The position numbers and the translations under genes were made by a program. Of a stretch of DNA of 64,000 nt, positions 28,143 to 38,505 are shown in pieces. Position 1 is the stretch's first letter, and the number at the start of each line of letters is the position of its first letter. The notes under the pieces are model-generated. The model searched no databases, was not told the DNA's origin, and worked only from the letters and a program-made list of their open reading frames with translations. The stretch is from Arcobacter porcinus (GTDB taxonomy: Bacteria; Campylobacterota; Campylobacteria; Campylobacterales; Arcobacteraceae): contig NZ_CP036246.2 of the NCBI RefSeq assembly GCF_004299785.2, positions 992,001-1,056,000 of the forward strand, given 5' to 3'.

Positions 28143-30920
28143 TTATAAACTCTCTTTTAAATCTCTATTTCTATATGCTAAAACAACAGTCATTATTGCA
28201 ACAATAGTTGTAAAATATGCCCACATAGGAATTGGAACAGGATCTCCTGTTGCATATGAGTGCATTCCTGATAAATAGAAGTTTACTCCTAAATATGTCA
28301 TTAAAATTGTACTAAATGCAAGCATTGAAGCAGCTGCTAAAGTATATGGATTATTTAATTGTTTAATAAATCTTAAGTGAAGAACAATAGCATAAACTAT
28401 AATTGAAACATAAGACCAAGTCTCTTTTGGATCCCATCCCCAATATCTACCCCAAGATTCATTTGCCCAAACTCCTCCAAGGAAGTTTCCAATTGTAATA
28501 AATGCTAATCCAATAATTAAAGATATCTCATTTATTGCACTAATATGTTTAATAATATCATCAACATGTGGTTTTCTTTTTCTAACAATAAACATAATTA
28601 ATGTTAAGAAACCTAATATTGCACTAAGTCCAAAGAAACCATAAGAAGCTGTTAAAATTGATACGTGAATAGTAAGCCAATAAGATTTTAAAACTGGTAC
28701 TAAATTTGTAATTTGTGGATCAATTTCTGTTAAATGTGCTGTAAACATAAAAATTGCAGCCATAATAACAGCTGAACTAAGTGCTAAAAGCGATCTTCTA
28801 AAGAAAATTACTCCTGCAAAAACAGATGACCAAGATATATATAGCATTGATTCATAAGTATCACTCCAAGGTGCATGACCTGATACATACCATCTAAATC
28901 CCATTGCAAATGTTTGAATAGAAAATAGTATTGCTAAAATTACAAATAGTGTTTTTGTAGTTTTTTCTGCTTTAAAATTTGGATTAAATATTAATACAAA
29001 TGAAATTACTAGCATTATAAAACCTAATAGTAAATAAACAAGTGTTAAATTAAAAAATAGATCTAATTTGTTAAATAATATTTCAGCATCAATTTTTGTT
29101 TTGCTAGGTATTACTTCATTTCCAGCTTTTTCTTGATAACTTTTTGCTAAATCTAAATATTTATTTGTCTCTTCCCAATTATAATCAACTACTGAATTTA
29201 AAAGTCCTCTTATTAAAGTGCTTATTGCAACTTGATTTTGACCTTGAAATATATCAATAGCTTCTAGTGGAGAGTACCATTTATAGTTATCATCAATTGC
29301 TTCACTATTATAAAACTTTGGAAAAATATTTAGTAAAGAACCATTAAATACACTATAAATAATATTTAATTTTTCATCTAATTTAATAATATCTTTTTCA
29401 TAAGTTCCTCTTTCAATAGGTTTTGTAAGAAGTGCTTTTTCTGCTTCTTCAACTATTAAATATTTTCCTTTATCATCAAAAACTTCAGAAAATGATATAT
29501 ATTTTTCACTCTCATCTATATTTAAAAGTTTTTTAAGTTTTGGAGTTTGTATTTTTAAAATCTTAACATCTTTCCAAACATCAGGTCTTGTTAGCATTCC
29601 AAATACAATCTGATTTGCATCCATTCCTAAAAAATTGCTTCTTCCACTTAGCTTTTGAACAATTTGTTTATTTAGAGTTGACAGTGGTTGCATTCTTCCA
29701 CCATTTCCTTGAACAACTAAATTTCCAAATTTTTCTGATACTTGTTTTGATTCATCTTTATATTTATTTAAATAATCAACTGCTAATTCTACTTTATTTA
29801 TCTCTAATTCAGTTTGTATATCATCATTTGCATATATATTTGTATAATTAAATAGTGTTAAAACTAGTGCAAAACTTGCAATATTTTTACTAGAAACATA
29901 TTTCACAAGTTTCATAAATCTTGATTTTTTATCAAAGAAATTTAATAAAAGACCAAGTGTAAGTAAAAAATATCCTAAATATGTTGGCCACTTTCCAGGA
30001 TCATTATTTACAGAAAGTACAGTTCCTGTTTCATCAGGGAAATATGAACTTTGGAAAAATAGAAAATTCCCTTCACTCAAAGTTCTATTCATAAATATTC
30101 TATAATCATAAGCTTTGTCATCTTTTATAACAGTTACTTCACTAGCATATGATGATGGAGCCATACTTCCTGGATATCTATCTAATTGGAATTCATTTAA
30201 TCTAATTGCAAAAGGTAGCTCTACATATTTAGAACCATATATTAAAGTAACTTTATAATCTCCAATCATAAGCTCCTTTGGAACTCCTAATTGTCCTCTT
30301 AATCCTGCTAATCTAGTCTCTTCATTTTTTCCATCAAAATTTATATTTACAGTTAAAAGTCCCATACTACTTTGCTCTTTTTTTGCAAACATAAAATCAA
30401 TATATGAAACTTCTAAAATCTTATCTTCTACTTTTATCTTATGTTTAAAACTATTTAATGATTTGAAAAGTGATGTAAAATCTTCTTGATACATCTCTTG
30501 AGCAATAATATTATTATCTTTTTCAACTGTTACTTGTAGATATGGTTCTAATGATATCATCTCATTTGTTGTAACTCCCTCAGGAATTTGAACTATTCCT
30601 TCGTATCCAACATATCTTGTAATACCTGCTCCAATTAATATAACAACAAAAGATGAGTGAAAAAGAAACCTCGCTGTATTTTTCCACATTTTAAATTTAT
30701 ATATAACGGCTATTAAATTAATAGTTGTAAGAACTAAAAGTGCTTCATACCAAAAGCTGTTATAAACCAAAAATAGTGCAGATGTTGTACCAAAATCATT
30801 TTCTATAAATGTTGCAACACCGGCTGAAATTGCTAAAATTGACAATAGTATAACTGTCGTTTTCAAAGAGAATAATATTTTTTTCAAATACAAATTAAAT
30901 CCTTTTATATTTATTGGCAA
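28143..30920 (-). CDS. ccsBA: Fused cytochrome c biogenesis protein CcsBA (system II haem lyase)
   Basis: A 925 aa membrane protein joining ResB/CcsB (N-terminal ~370 residues, including TM segments and a large periplasmic domain) with ResC/CcsA (C-terminal ~300 residues). The haem-binding WWD-type domain GGVWANESWGRYWGWDPKETWS lies near residue 825, and conserved His residues flank it (FRWYVSGHAPWSDTYES, LTIHV). It exports haem and attaches it to CxxCH apocytochromes. The fusion is the normal form in Helicobacter and Campylobacter. A 203-bp AT-rich gap upstream has no other gene. Confidence 0.95.
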   Translation of the reverse strand: MPINIKGFNLYLKKILFSLKTTVILLSILAISAGVATFIENDFGTTSALFLVYNSFWYEALLVLTTINLIAVIYKFKMWKNTARFLFHSSFVVILIGAGITRYVGYEGIVQIPEGVTTNEMISLEPYLQVTVEKDNNIIAQEMYQEDFTSLFKSLNSFKHKIKVEDKILEVSYIDFMFAKKEQSSMGLLTVNINFDGKNEETRLAGLRGQLGVPKELMIGDYKVTLIYGSKYVELPFAIRLNEFQLDRYPGSMAPSSYASEVTVIKDDKAYDYRIFMNRTLSEGNFLFFQSSYFPDETGTVLSVNNDPGKWPTYLGYFLLTLGLLLNFFDKKSRFMKLVKYVSSKNIASFALVLTLFNYTNIYANDDIQTELEINKVELAVDYLNKYKDESKQVSEKFGNLVVQGNGGRMQPLSTLNKQIVQKLSGRSNFLGMDANQIVFGMLTRPDVWKDVKILKIQTPKLKKLLNIDESEKYISFSEVFDDKGKYLIVEEAEKALLTKPIERGTYEKDIIKLDEKLNIIYSVFNGSLLNIFPKFYNSEAIDDNYKWYSPLEAIDIFQGQNQVAISTLIRGLLNSVVDYNWEETNKYLDLAKSYQEKAGNEVIPSKTKIDAEILFNKLDLFFNLTLVYLLLGFIMLVISFVLIFNPNFKAEKTTKTLFVILAILFSIQTFAMGFRWYVSGHAPWSDTYESMLYISWSSVFAGVIFFRRSLLALSSAVIMAAIFMFTAHLTEIDPQITNLVPVLKSYWLTIHVSILTASYGFFGLSAILGFLTLIMFIVRKRKPHVDDIIKHISAINEISLIIGLAFITIGNFLGGVWANESWGRYWGWDPKETWSYVSIIVYAIVLHLRFIKQLNNPYTLAAASMLAFSTILMTYLGVNFYLSGMHSYATGDPVPIPMWAYFTTIVAIMTVVLAYRNRDLKESL

Positions 30921-31123
30921 AATTCTACATTTTTGCTATTAATGTTTAGTTAATGAATTAGCATTTTTTGATATATTATTTTATCATAAATGCCCTATTA
31001 TTCAATATTTTATAATCTTATTATTTTTTTAACATATCAAAAATCGTTAATAATATGTTGTTTTTTTGTACAAATCTGGCACACTAAATTTAAAATTAAA
31101 ATCTTTAAATTTCTTAAGATTTA

Positions 31124-31756
31124 TTATCTTATTAAATTATATTGATTTGTCAATGTTAAAAAAAAGTGAACATCTTTAATTTGATTCCTAAATTTTATAC
31201 TTTTTAATCTATTTAACTCTTTGATTACTTTATTATCATATTCTAAAATATTTGTTCTTTTATATAATATATATGTAAAATTTCCATATTCAGATAACAT
31301 TCCTTTAATCTCAAATTCATATATTCTATCATTATTAGGTATTTCAATTTTTGTTAAATTATTAAAAAATGGTTCTAAATTTTTTGTAAATTCTGTATCT
31401 TTATATTTTCTATTTATTGCATACTCTATATTGTAAAAATCATTTGAATATATATTATTATCAAGTCTTAGATGAGTTCTAAATCCTTTATTATATTGTT
31501 TATTGAAATTTTGTTCTATTTGTGTTCTCTTTATTTGTTGTTTTTCTACTTTTTGTTGTTTATTCTTATTTTGCATATGATTTTCCACAGTAGTATATAA
31601 AAAATAAGTTCCTACAATAACTAGAGTAAATAAGAATAGAGCAAATATTATAGGCTTTATATCAATAATATCATTTTTAAAATTTACATTATTTTGAGTA
31701 GTTTGTTCTTTATTCTTTACTTTACTGTTTTTCTCTATGTCAAATTTAATTTTCAT
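31124..31756 (-). CDS. Hypothetical single-pass membrane protein
   Basis: A 210 aa protein. A charged cytoplasmic N-terminus (about 50 residues) is followed by one transmembrane helix near residues 53-75 (PIIFALFLFTLVIVGTYFLY). Then comes a Lys/Gln-rich linker, and an outer domain with YNKGFRTHLRLDNNIYSNDF and EIKGMLSEYGNFTYILYKRT. No family recognised. It lies between the exonuclease gene and ccsBA with about 200 bp of AT-rich, featureless DNA downstream (30921-31123). Confidence 0.6.
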   Translation of the reverse strand: MKIKFDIEKNSKVKNKEQTTQNNVNFKNDIIDIKPIIFALFLFTLVIVGTYFLYTTVENHMQNKNKQQKVEKQQIKRTQIEQNFNKQYNKGFRTHLRLDNNIYSNDFYNIEYAINRKYKDTEFTKNLEPFFNNLTKIEIPNNDRIYEFEIKGMLSEYGNFTYILYKRTNILEYDNKVIKELNRLKSIKFRNQIKDVHFFLTLTNQYNLIR

Positions 31757-31792
31757 ACTATTAATTCCCCTTAATTAATATTATTAATTTTA

Positions 31793-32608
31793 TTATTTCA
31801 AAATATTATTTGATTTACTAAAACTTATCAAATCCTCAACTGTTTTAATACTATTTCTATCAATATTTAAAATAGATTTTTCAAATATTTTACTAGTTGT
31901 TAAAGCATCAAAATATGCTCTATGATGATTATTTACATCTATATTTAAAAGTTCTTTTAATGTACTCAATCCATATTTTTCTGATTTTATAGTTCTTTTT
32001 GCTAAATCAATAGTACAAATCTTACGGTTTAGAAGTTTTCCTAAGTTATATATTTCAAAAGAGTCTGATATGAAGTTATAATCAAATTTTATATCATGTG
32101 CAACAAAAACATCATCAGCTAAAAACAGTTTAAACTCTTGCAAAACTTTATCTAATCGAGGAGCATCTTTTAACATATCAACAGATATATTTGTAACTTC
32201 TTGAACAAAAATAGGAATATCTTTTGCAAAAACTAAAGAGTTAAATTTATCTATAATCTCTCCATTTCTATACTTTACAGCACCAAGTTCAATTATTTGA
32301 TGACCTTTTTTAGGAGTTCCACCGTTTGTCTCAATATCTACAATACAAAAAGTTTGCTCTTCTATTTTTGTATTATTTGTTTTTAAATATACAAAATCAT
32401 CAATAATATCAAGTGGGAAACCATTTATTAAAAGAAGTTCAAACTCTAATTGAGAATCTTCAAAAGATTTATCTGTGCATTTTTCTAATAATTTTAAAAA
32501 CTCTTCATAATCTATTGGCTCTTTTTTTAATCTTCTTATAAGATCAATAAATGTTATTTTAGATGATTGAGTATTTGGTGGTGGAACTAATCTTTTATAA
32601 GATCTCAT
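31793..32608 (-). CDS. DnaQ-like 3'-5' exonuclease (DEDDh)
   Basis: A 271 aa protein. After ~85 residues of helical N-terminal extension comes an epsilon-type exonuclease: CIVDIETNGGTPKKGHQIIE (Exo I, D and E), VFVAHDIKFDYNFI (Exo II) and NNHHRAYFDALTT (Exo III, H...D). It could proofread for DNA polymerase III or act in repair or RNA turnover. It is coupled to trpF by a 14-bp overlap. Confidence 0.88.
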   Translation of the reverse strand: MRSYKRLVPPPNTQSSKITFIDLIRRLKKEPIDYEEFLKLLEKCTDKSFEDSQLEFELLLINGFPLDIIDDFVYLKTNNTKIEEQTFCIVDIETNGGTPKKGHQIIELGAVKYRNGEIIDKFNSLVFAKDIPIFVQEVTNISVDMLKDAPRLDKVLQEFKLFLADDVFVAHDIKFDYNFISDSFEIYNLGKLLNRKICTIDLAKRTIKSEKYGLSTLKELLNIDVNNHHRAYFDALTTSKIFEKSILNIDRNSIKTVEDLISFSKSNNILK

Positions 32609-33188
32609 AAGCTTCTTTCACAAACTCTTCCATCTTTTTTTTATCTTTTTTGCCTTTCTCTTTTTCAACAGCACTACTTACATCAATAGCAAAAAAACCA
32701 AAACCATTTAGCTCTTTTAAATTATCTTTACTTAATCCACCAGCAAGAATAAATTTTGAGCAATCAATATCTTTAAAAAAATCCAAATCAATTCTTTTTC
32801 CAGCTCCACCAAAACTATCAACAAAAGCGTCAACCAAATAGTAACTATTATCTAGTTTTTCTAAATCTTTTTTCTCTTTAACTCTTACAACTTTTATAGC
32901 TTTTACTTCTAATTTTGAATAATCAACTATATTTTCATCATCAATTATTTGAGCTAATTGCATTTTTGATTCTAAAGATATTTTATTTATATTTTCAGTA
33001 GTTTCATTTACAAAAAGTCCAACAACTTGTACAAAAGGTGGTAGTTTTTCAACTATTAAAAGAGCGTTTTGTGGATTTATATATCTAGGAGATTTTTCAT
33101 AAAATACAAAACCCAAAGCACTTGCACCAGCTTTTACAGCATTTATTGCATCTTCATAGTTTGTAATTCCACAAATTTTAACTCTCAT
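32595..33188 (-). CDS. trpF: Phosphoribosylanthranilate isomerase
   Basis: A 197 aa TIM-barrel enzyme of tryptophan synthesis (N-(5-phosphoribosyl)anthranilate to CdRP). The start MRVKICGITNYEDA contains the catalytic Cys, Asp sits in VDAFVDSFGGAGKRIDLDF, and LAGGLSKDNL and IDVSSAVE bind phosphate. Other trp genes are absent here, so trpF is detached from a trp operon. It follows rpe by 10 bp, a neighbour with the same fold but no shared pathway. Confidence 0.94.
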   Translation of the reverse strand: MRVKICGITNYEDAINAVKAGASALGFVFYEKSPRYINPQNALLIVEKLPPFVQVVGLFVNETTENINKISLESKMQLAQIIDDENIVDYSKLEVKAIKVVRVKEKKDLEKLDNSYYLVDAFVDSFGGAGKRIDLDFFKDIDCSKFILAGGLSKDNLKELNGFGFFAIDVSSAVEKEKGKKDKKKMEEFVKEAYEIL

Positions 33189-33198
33189 TTTTTCTTCT

Positions 33199-33840
33199 TT
33201 ATATTTTTAAACTTTTAATAGCTTCTTCATAATTAGAACTTCCAAAAACATAAGAACCAGCAACAACAATATCAACTCCAGCTTCTTTTAGCTCTTTTAT
33301 ATTTTTATTGCTAACTCCTCCATCAACCTCTATTAGGCAAGATGGATTTCTTTTGTTTATAAGTTCTTTTAGCTTTTTAGCTTTTTCAATAACTGTTGGT
33401 ATAAACTTTTGTCCACCAAAACCAGGATTTACTGACATTAATAAAACCATATCCAAATCTTCTATTAAATACTCTATCTCTTCAACTTTTGTATGAGGAT
33501 TTAAAACAATCGCTGGGCTAATTCCTAAACTTCTAATCTTTTGAATTAATCTATGTGGATGTTTTTCACTTTCAATATGAAAAGATAAATATTTTGGTTT
33601 TAAAGGTGCAAAAAGATCAACAAAGAAGTTGTTGTTTTCAACCATTAAATGAATATCAAGTGGTTTTGTAGCAACTTTTGCAACAGGTTCAACAACAACA
33701 GGTCCAATAGTTAAATTTGGTACATAATGTCCATCCATAACATCAACATGAACTAAATCACATCCAGCATCACAAATAGCTTTTATATCTCTTTCTAAAT
33801 TTCCAAAATCTGCTGACAATATAGATGGAGCAACTAACAT
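33199..33840 (-). CDS. rpe: Ribulose-phosphate 3-epimerase
   Basis: A 213 aa TIM-barrel epimerase interconverting ribulose-5-phosphate and xylulose-5-phosphate. The metal site residues lie in LVHVDVMDGHYVPN and DIHLMVEN, the catalytic Asp in IEVDGGVSNKNI, and VNPGFGGQKF and VAGSYVFGS bind phosphate. Full family length. First gene of the rpe-trpF-exonuclease run. Confidence 0.96.
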   Translation of the reverse strand: MLVAPSILSADFGNLERDIKAICDAGCDLVHVDVMDGHYVPNLTIGPVVVEPVAKVATKPLDIHLMVENNNFFVDLFAPLKPKYLSFHIESEKHPHRLIQKIRSLGISPAIVLNPHTKVEEIEYLIEDLDMVLLMSVNPGFGGQKFIPTVIEKAKKLKELINKRNPSCLIEVDGGVSNKNIKELKEAGVDIVVAGSYVFGSSNYEEAIKSLKI

Positions 33841-33957
33841 TTCTTATCTTACCTCTATTTTATAAAATTAAAAAAAAGTATATCACTTTATCGCTTTTAT
33901 AAACTATAAACCAATTTTTATGTAATATAAAGCAAAAAATTAATACAAAGATTATTT

Positions 33958-34815
33958 ATGAGATTACTTCTATCTTTTCTATTTATCTCACTAAGTTTTG
34001 CAAATGATAATTTAGAAAAAAAACTTGAAAATTATTTTGAAGAAAATATTAATAAAGTAGAAGATAAAGAGACAAATTACTCAATAAAACAGTATTCAAC
34101 AAAGAACTTTGGTTTATTACCTTTTAAATCAAGCTATATCCTACCAGCTTCTTACTATTTTGATGATTTTGAAGGTGAAAGAAAAGATATTGAAACAATC
34201 TTTCAATTTAGTTTACAAAAAAATCTAGCAAGTAATATTTTTTCAGATAATGACACTTTAAATGTTGCATATACTCAAAAATCTTTTTGGCAAACAACAG
34301 CGGATTCTGCACCATTTAGAGAAACAGTTTATGAACCAGAACTTTTTTTGGATTTTTATAAAGATTATGAAAATCTAAAATTACTTAGATTATCTTTATA
34401 TCATATGTCAAATGGAAAAGATGGGGAAGAATCAAGATCATCAAATAGATTTTATGTAGAAAGTACATTTCAATTTGACAATCTTTTTGTAATTCCTAGA
34501 GTTTGGTATATAATTCCTGAAAGAAATAATATTGATGATAATCCTGATTTCTACAAATATTATGGTTATGGAGATTTAAAATTAATCTATTTTTACAAAA
34601 AACATAGCTTTGATTTACTTTTAAGAAATAATTTAAGATTTAATAGCCAAAACAAAGGATATGCTGAATTCAATTGGAATATCCCTCTTCCTAAGTTCTT
34701 AAACAACGATAATACTTTTTTTCTATTTCAAGTAAGTCATGGATATGGTCATAGTTTTATTGATTATGATAGAGAAGTTACAAATATTGGTTTTGGTATT
34801 AGTATTACAAGATAG
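33958..34815 (+). CDS. pldA: Outer membrane phospholipase A (OMPLA)
   Basis: A 285 aa outer-membrane beta-barrel. The signal peptide is MRLLLSFLFISLSFA. The catalytic pair is visible in YHMSNGKDGEESRSSNRFY: His149 and Ser151 in HxSNG, and the supporting Asn in SRSSNR, as in E. coli PldA. The enzyme hydrolyses phospholipids on perturbed outer membranes and depends on dimerisation and Ca2+. The protein ends with an amphipathic strand and aromatic-rich turns. It stands as a single gene. Confidence 0.92.
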   Translation: MRLLLSFLFISLSFANDNLEKKLENYFEENINKVEDKETNYSIKQYSTKNFGLLPFKSSYILPASYYFDDFEGERKDIETIFQFSLQKNLASNIFSDNDTLNVAYTQKSFWQTTADSAPFRETVYEPELFLDFYKDYENLKLLRLSLYHMSNGKDGEESRSSNRFYVESTFQFDNLFVIPRVWYIIPERNNIDDNPDFYKYYGYGDLKLIYFYKKHSFDLLLRNNLRFNSQNKGYAEFNWNIPLPKFLNNDNTFFLFQVSHGYGHSFIDYDREVTNIGFGISITR

Positions 34816-34904
34816 TTACTTACATTTCAATTAAAAAAAGCATAAATTAAGTCAATATTGTTTATATTTCTTACTCAAAAAATAATTTAACTTAAAGGAA
34901 AAAA

Positions 34905-36236
34905 TTGGATCCCGATATACAGTCCATTTTAATGCTTTTATTAGCAATGTTTTTAGTTTTTTTAAATGGTTTCTTCGTTCTTTCAGAGTTTGCAATTGTT
35001 AAAGTTAGGCGAACAAAATTAGAAGAATTTGTTAAACAAGGAAAAAGTGGTGCTGTTTTAGCACTAAAAATGTCCAACTCTCTTGATACTTATTTAAGTG
35101 CAACTCAACTTGGTATTACATTTTCATCACTTGCACTAGGTTGGATAGGTGAACCTACTTTGGCAAAACTAATAGAAGCAAATTTTTCATTTCTTGCAAA
35201 TAATCCTGTATTACTTCATACAGTTAGTTTTATCATTGCGTTTTCTATGATTACTTTTTTACACGTTGTTTTTGGAGAGATTGTTCCAAAATCTATTGCT
35301 ATTGCAAAAGCTGAAGTTATGGTTTTATATATTGCAAGACCACTTTATCTATTTTGGATAGTTTTTTATCCACTTATTAGATTTTTTGATATTGTTGCTG
35401 CTTTTGTTATAAGAGCTTTAGGTATAAAACCTGCAACAGAACATGAACTTTCTCACTCTGAAGAAGAGCTTAGAATAATTGTTAATGAAAGTTTTAGAGG
35501 TGGTCATATTGACTCTGTTGAGAGTGAAATTATTAAAAATGCAGTTGATTTTTCTGAAACAGTTGCAAAAGAGATTATGACTCCTAGAAAAGATATGATT
35601 TGTTTAAACTCTGAAAAAAACTATGAAGAGAACATAAGAAGAGTAACAAGCACTCAACACACAAGATATCCTTACTGTATAGGTGGTAAAGATAATATTG
35701 TAGGAATGGTTCATACAAGAGATATTTTAAATAGTGCTTTAACAAATAAAGAGATTAATATATCTTCTTTAGTAAGACCAATTATTATGGTTCCTGAAAA
35801 TACTTCTATTTCAATTATTTTAACAAGAATGAATAAAAGTAGAATTCACTTAGCTTTAGTTGTAGATGAATATGGTGGAACTTCTGGTTTGATTACTATG
35901 GATGATATTTTAGAAGAGATTATTGGTGAAACAACTGATGAACATGATCCAAATGATAAATTAATTCAAGAAATAGATGAAAATATCTATGAATTTGATG
36001 GAATTGTAAATATTGAAAAAGTTGAAGAACTTTTAGATATTCATTTTGATAGAAATGAAATATCTGTAACAATAGGTGGAAGAATTTTTAATCTAATAGG
36101 AAGATTACCTGTTGTTGGAGAGATAATAGAAGATAAAGATTGTAGCTATGAGGTTTTAGAAGTACAAGATAATAGAATTAAAAAAATATTATGTACTAAA
36201 AAAGTAGATACAGCTAATATATCTTCTGGAGATTAA
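34905..36236 (+). CDS. CNNM/CorC family membrane protein (hemolysin C-like, possible Mg2+ transport)
   Basis: A 443 aa protein. The N-terminal ~200 residues are a DUF21/CNNM transmembrane domain (FLVFLNGFFVLSEFAIVKVR, HVVFGEIVPKSIAIA). A CBS pair occupies about 205-335 (EIMTPRKDMICL, HLALVVDEYGGTSGLITMDD), and a CorC_HlyC domain the C-terminus. The start is TTG behind AAAGGA. The family moves or senses divalent cations. It converges on mutS2 with a 4-bp overlap. Confidence 0.9.
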   Translation: MDPDIQSILMLLLAMFLVFLNGFFVLSEFAIVKVRRTKLEEFVKQGKSGAVLALKMSNSLDTYLSATQLGITFSSLALGWIGEPTLAKLIEANFSFLANNPVLLHTVSFIIAFSMITFLHVVFGEIVPKSIAIAKAEVMVLYIARPLYLFWIVFYPLIRFFDIVAAFVIRALGIKPATEHELSHSEEELRIIVNESFRGGHIDSVESEIIKNAVDFSETVAKEIMTPRKDMICLNSEKNYEENIRRVTSTQHTRYPYCIGGKDNIVGMVHTRDILNSALTNKEINISSLVRPIIMVPENTSISIILTRMNKSRIHLALVVDEYGGTSGLITMDDILEEIIGETTDEHDPNDKLIQEIDENIYEFDGIVNIEKVEELLDIHFDRNEISVTIGGRIFNLIGRLPVVGEIIEDKDCSYEVLEVQDNRIKKILCTKKVDTANISSGD

Positions 36237-38434
36237 AGTTTTATAACTTTAGCTCCAAATCCTCCACTACTTGGATGAGCATCTTCAAAAGCTTTCACTC
36301 TTGGATGCTTTTTCAAAAATTCTTTTACTGCAAATGCTAATTTACCCGTACCAATTCCATGATAAACTAAAACTTCTTCAAATCCAGCCAAAAGAGCATC
36401 ACTTAAAAATTTATCAAGATTTTCAATAGCTTCTTCTGCTCTTTGTCCATGTAAATCTAATTTTATATTTCCACTTTCTGGTTTTTGAACAGTTACAACA
36501 GCTTTTTTTGTAGGAATTTTTGGTGGAGGATTTCCACTTCTACTTAAATCTCTAATCATAACTTGAACTTTTATTCCCATATCGTTTTCAATAAATGCCT
36601 TTGCACCTTTAATTGATACAATAGTTCCTTTAGTAGATCTATATTTTACTCTATCCCCTACTTTAAACTCTATTTGTTCTTGAACTTTTTCAACTTCAAT
36701 CTCTTTTGCTATTTTATGAGATATATTTAAATGCTGATGCGACTCTTTTACAAGTTTTGCCTTTATAGCCTTTTTTGCTTCATCTCTTGCATCTTTATAC
36801 TCTTTATGTAGTTTAGATTTTTCACTATAAATATGCTCATCTAAACTCTCTTTTTGTTCTTTTAAATTGTTTGTCAATCTTTTGTAATTTTCAATTTCAT
36901 TATCAAGATTTGCTATTTTTTGCTTATACTCTCTTTCTAGTTCGCTACTTCTTTCAATAAGCTCATTTAATCTATCTTTATCTTCTCCATAAACCTCTTT
37001 TGCTCTTTTTACAACACCTAAAGGAATTTTATATCTTAAAGCTGTTTCAAAAGCATAAGATTTTCCAATAGTTCCTTGTAAAAATTCATAAGTTGGTCTT
37101 TGATTCTCTTCATCATAAAGTGCCGCAATAAGTTCAACATCTGGATTTGCTGCCATAAGTGCTGCTAATCTTTTATGGTGGGTTGTTATTATAATTTTAA
37201 TATCATTTTTTATTAAATCTTCAATTATTACTTTAAACAAACTTGCAGCTTCATCAGAATCAGTTCCTAATTCAATCTCATCAACTCCAACAATTGCATT
37301 TTTAACTTCAAATAACTTAGAAAAATCAAGCATTCTTCCAGCAAAAGTTGAGATATCATTTTTCACACTTTGAGGATCATCCAAAACTGCATTTATTGAT
37401 TTAAAGTTGCTTACAACTGTACTTTTATGAGTTTTATAAGGTAAAAGATATTTTGATAAAAAAACAGCACTTAATATTGATTTTAGCATCATTGTTTTTC
37501 CACCAGCATTTACACCTGTTAGCATAATTACTTTTTTAGAAAAATCCACGCTTATTGGTTTTGCATTTGCTAAAGCAGGATGAGAAAACTCTACAAGTTT
37601 ATTTGTTCCATCTTTTGTAGGTAAAATAAAGTTTTTATCATCTATTTTTGAGAAAAATATTCTAGCTTGATAGTGATCAAATTTATCAAACTCTTTATTT
37701 ATAAACTTTAAAAATAGAAGATTCTTTTCAAAAATAGAAGATATATCTTTGCAAATTTTAAATAAAATCTCCTCTTGCTTATTTTCAAGATCAGATCTTT
37801 TTTGTTTCAATTCACTAATACTATGAGGAACAACATAAAAAAATCCAGAGTTTGATCTATCAATTACACTTGCATTTAAAGCATGATTAAATCCACCTCG
37901 AACCAATAAACACTCTTCTTGATTTATAAAATGAACTTGCATATCAACAAGATAAGTTCTTAGTTTTGAAGAGTTTACAAGCTTATATAAGCTCTGTTTC
38001 ACCTCTTCTTTATTCCTATTTATTGACTCTTTTATATTGTCTAAATCTTCATTTATTCCATTTTTTAACTTTGCTTTTTCATCAAAAAAGTTACAAATAT
38101 TTAAAATTTCACTTGGAATAACAATTTTTTCCATCCACTCAAGAAGTTTTCCTTCAAAATTAAATCTTTTTAAATATAAAAAATAGTTAATAATTTTTAC
38201 GAATTCATATATTTCATATATTTTTAATACACCTTGTTTTTGAAGATGAATGAGTTGTGAATCAAGATTTTCAACAGTTTTTGGAGCATTAAAGTTATAC
38301 TTTGAAAGCTCTTCTATAATTTTAAAATGAATATTTATATCACCTTCTAAAATAATAGATTTTTCTCTAGCAAAAAGTTTTTTAAAATTTTCTATATAAT
38401 CATTTAGATCAAGTTTAGTAATAAGTTTTTCCAT
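36233..38434 (-). CDS. mutS2: MutS2 endonuclease/ribosome-quality-control ATPase
   Basis: A 733 aa MutS-like protein without the mismatch-reading domain. The ATPase core includes LTGVNAGGKTMMLKS (Walker A), VGVDEIELGTDSDEA (Walker B) and IITTHHKRLA. A long coiled coil follows (about 480-590), then a KOW-like linker and a C-terminal Smr nuclease domain, with LDLHGQRAEEAIENL and HGIGTGKL and ending VKAFEDAHPSSGGFGAKVIKL. In Helicobacter MutS2 limits recombination and counters oxidative damage; in Bacillus it acts on collided ribosomes. Confidence 0.94.
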   Translation of the reverse strand: MEKLITKLDLNDYIENFKKLFAREKSIILEGDINIHFKIIEELSKYNFNAPKTVENLDSQLIHLQKQGVLKIYEIYEFVKIINYFLYLKRFNFEGKLLEWMEKIVIPSEILNICNFFDEKAKLKNGINEDLDNIKESINRNKEEVKQSLYKLVNSSKLRTYLVDMQVHFINQEECLLVRGGFNHALNASVIDRSNSGFFYVVPHSISELKQKRSDLENKQEEILFKICKDISSIFEKNLLFLKFINKEFDKFDHYQARIFFSKIDDKNFILPTKDGTNKLVEFSHPALANAKPISVDFSKKVIMLTGVNAGGKTMMLKSILSAVFLSKYLLPYKTHKSTVVSNFKSINAVLDDPQSVKNDISTFAGRMLDFSKLFEVKNAIVGVDEIELGTDSDEAASLFKVIIEDLIKNDIKIIITTHHKRLAALMAANPDVELIAALYDEENQRPTYEFLQGTIGKSYAFETALRYKIPLGVVKRAKEVYGEDKDRLNELIERSSELEREYKQKIANLDNEIENYKRLTNNLKEQKESLDEHIYSEKSKLHKEYKDARDEAKKAIKAKLVKESHQHLNISHKIAKEIEVEKVQEQIEFKVGDRVKYRSTKGTIVSIKGAKAFIENDMGIKVQVMIRDLSRSGNPPPKIPTKKAVVTVQKPESGNIKLDLHGQRAEEAIENLDKFLSDALLAGFEEVLVYHGIGTGKLAFAVKEFLKKHPRVKAFEDAHPSSGGFGAKVIKL

Positions 38435-38481
38435 AAATTGGATTATATCTTAAAGGGCTTTAATATTTTAGAATTTATTAT

Positions 38482-38505
38482 TAAAAAGAGGAAATCCTCT
38501 TTTTA
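38482..38505 (-). terminator. Intrinsic terminator of the flavin reductase gene
   Basis: TAAAAAGAGG (38482-38491) and CCTCTTTTTA (38496-38505) form a perfect 10-bp stem with a 4-base loop, starting at the stop codon of the minus-strand gene. The U-tract in the stem's 3' side makes it a classical intrinsic terminator. Confidence 0.8.

Noticed and set aside
36220-36262. Terminator between the CNNM/CorC gene and mutS2
   Set aside because: Only a 7-bp AT stem (TAAAGTT/AACTTTA) without a T-run; too weak to call.
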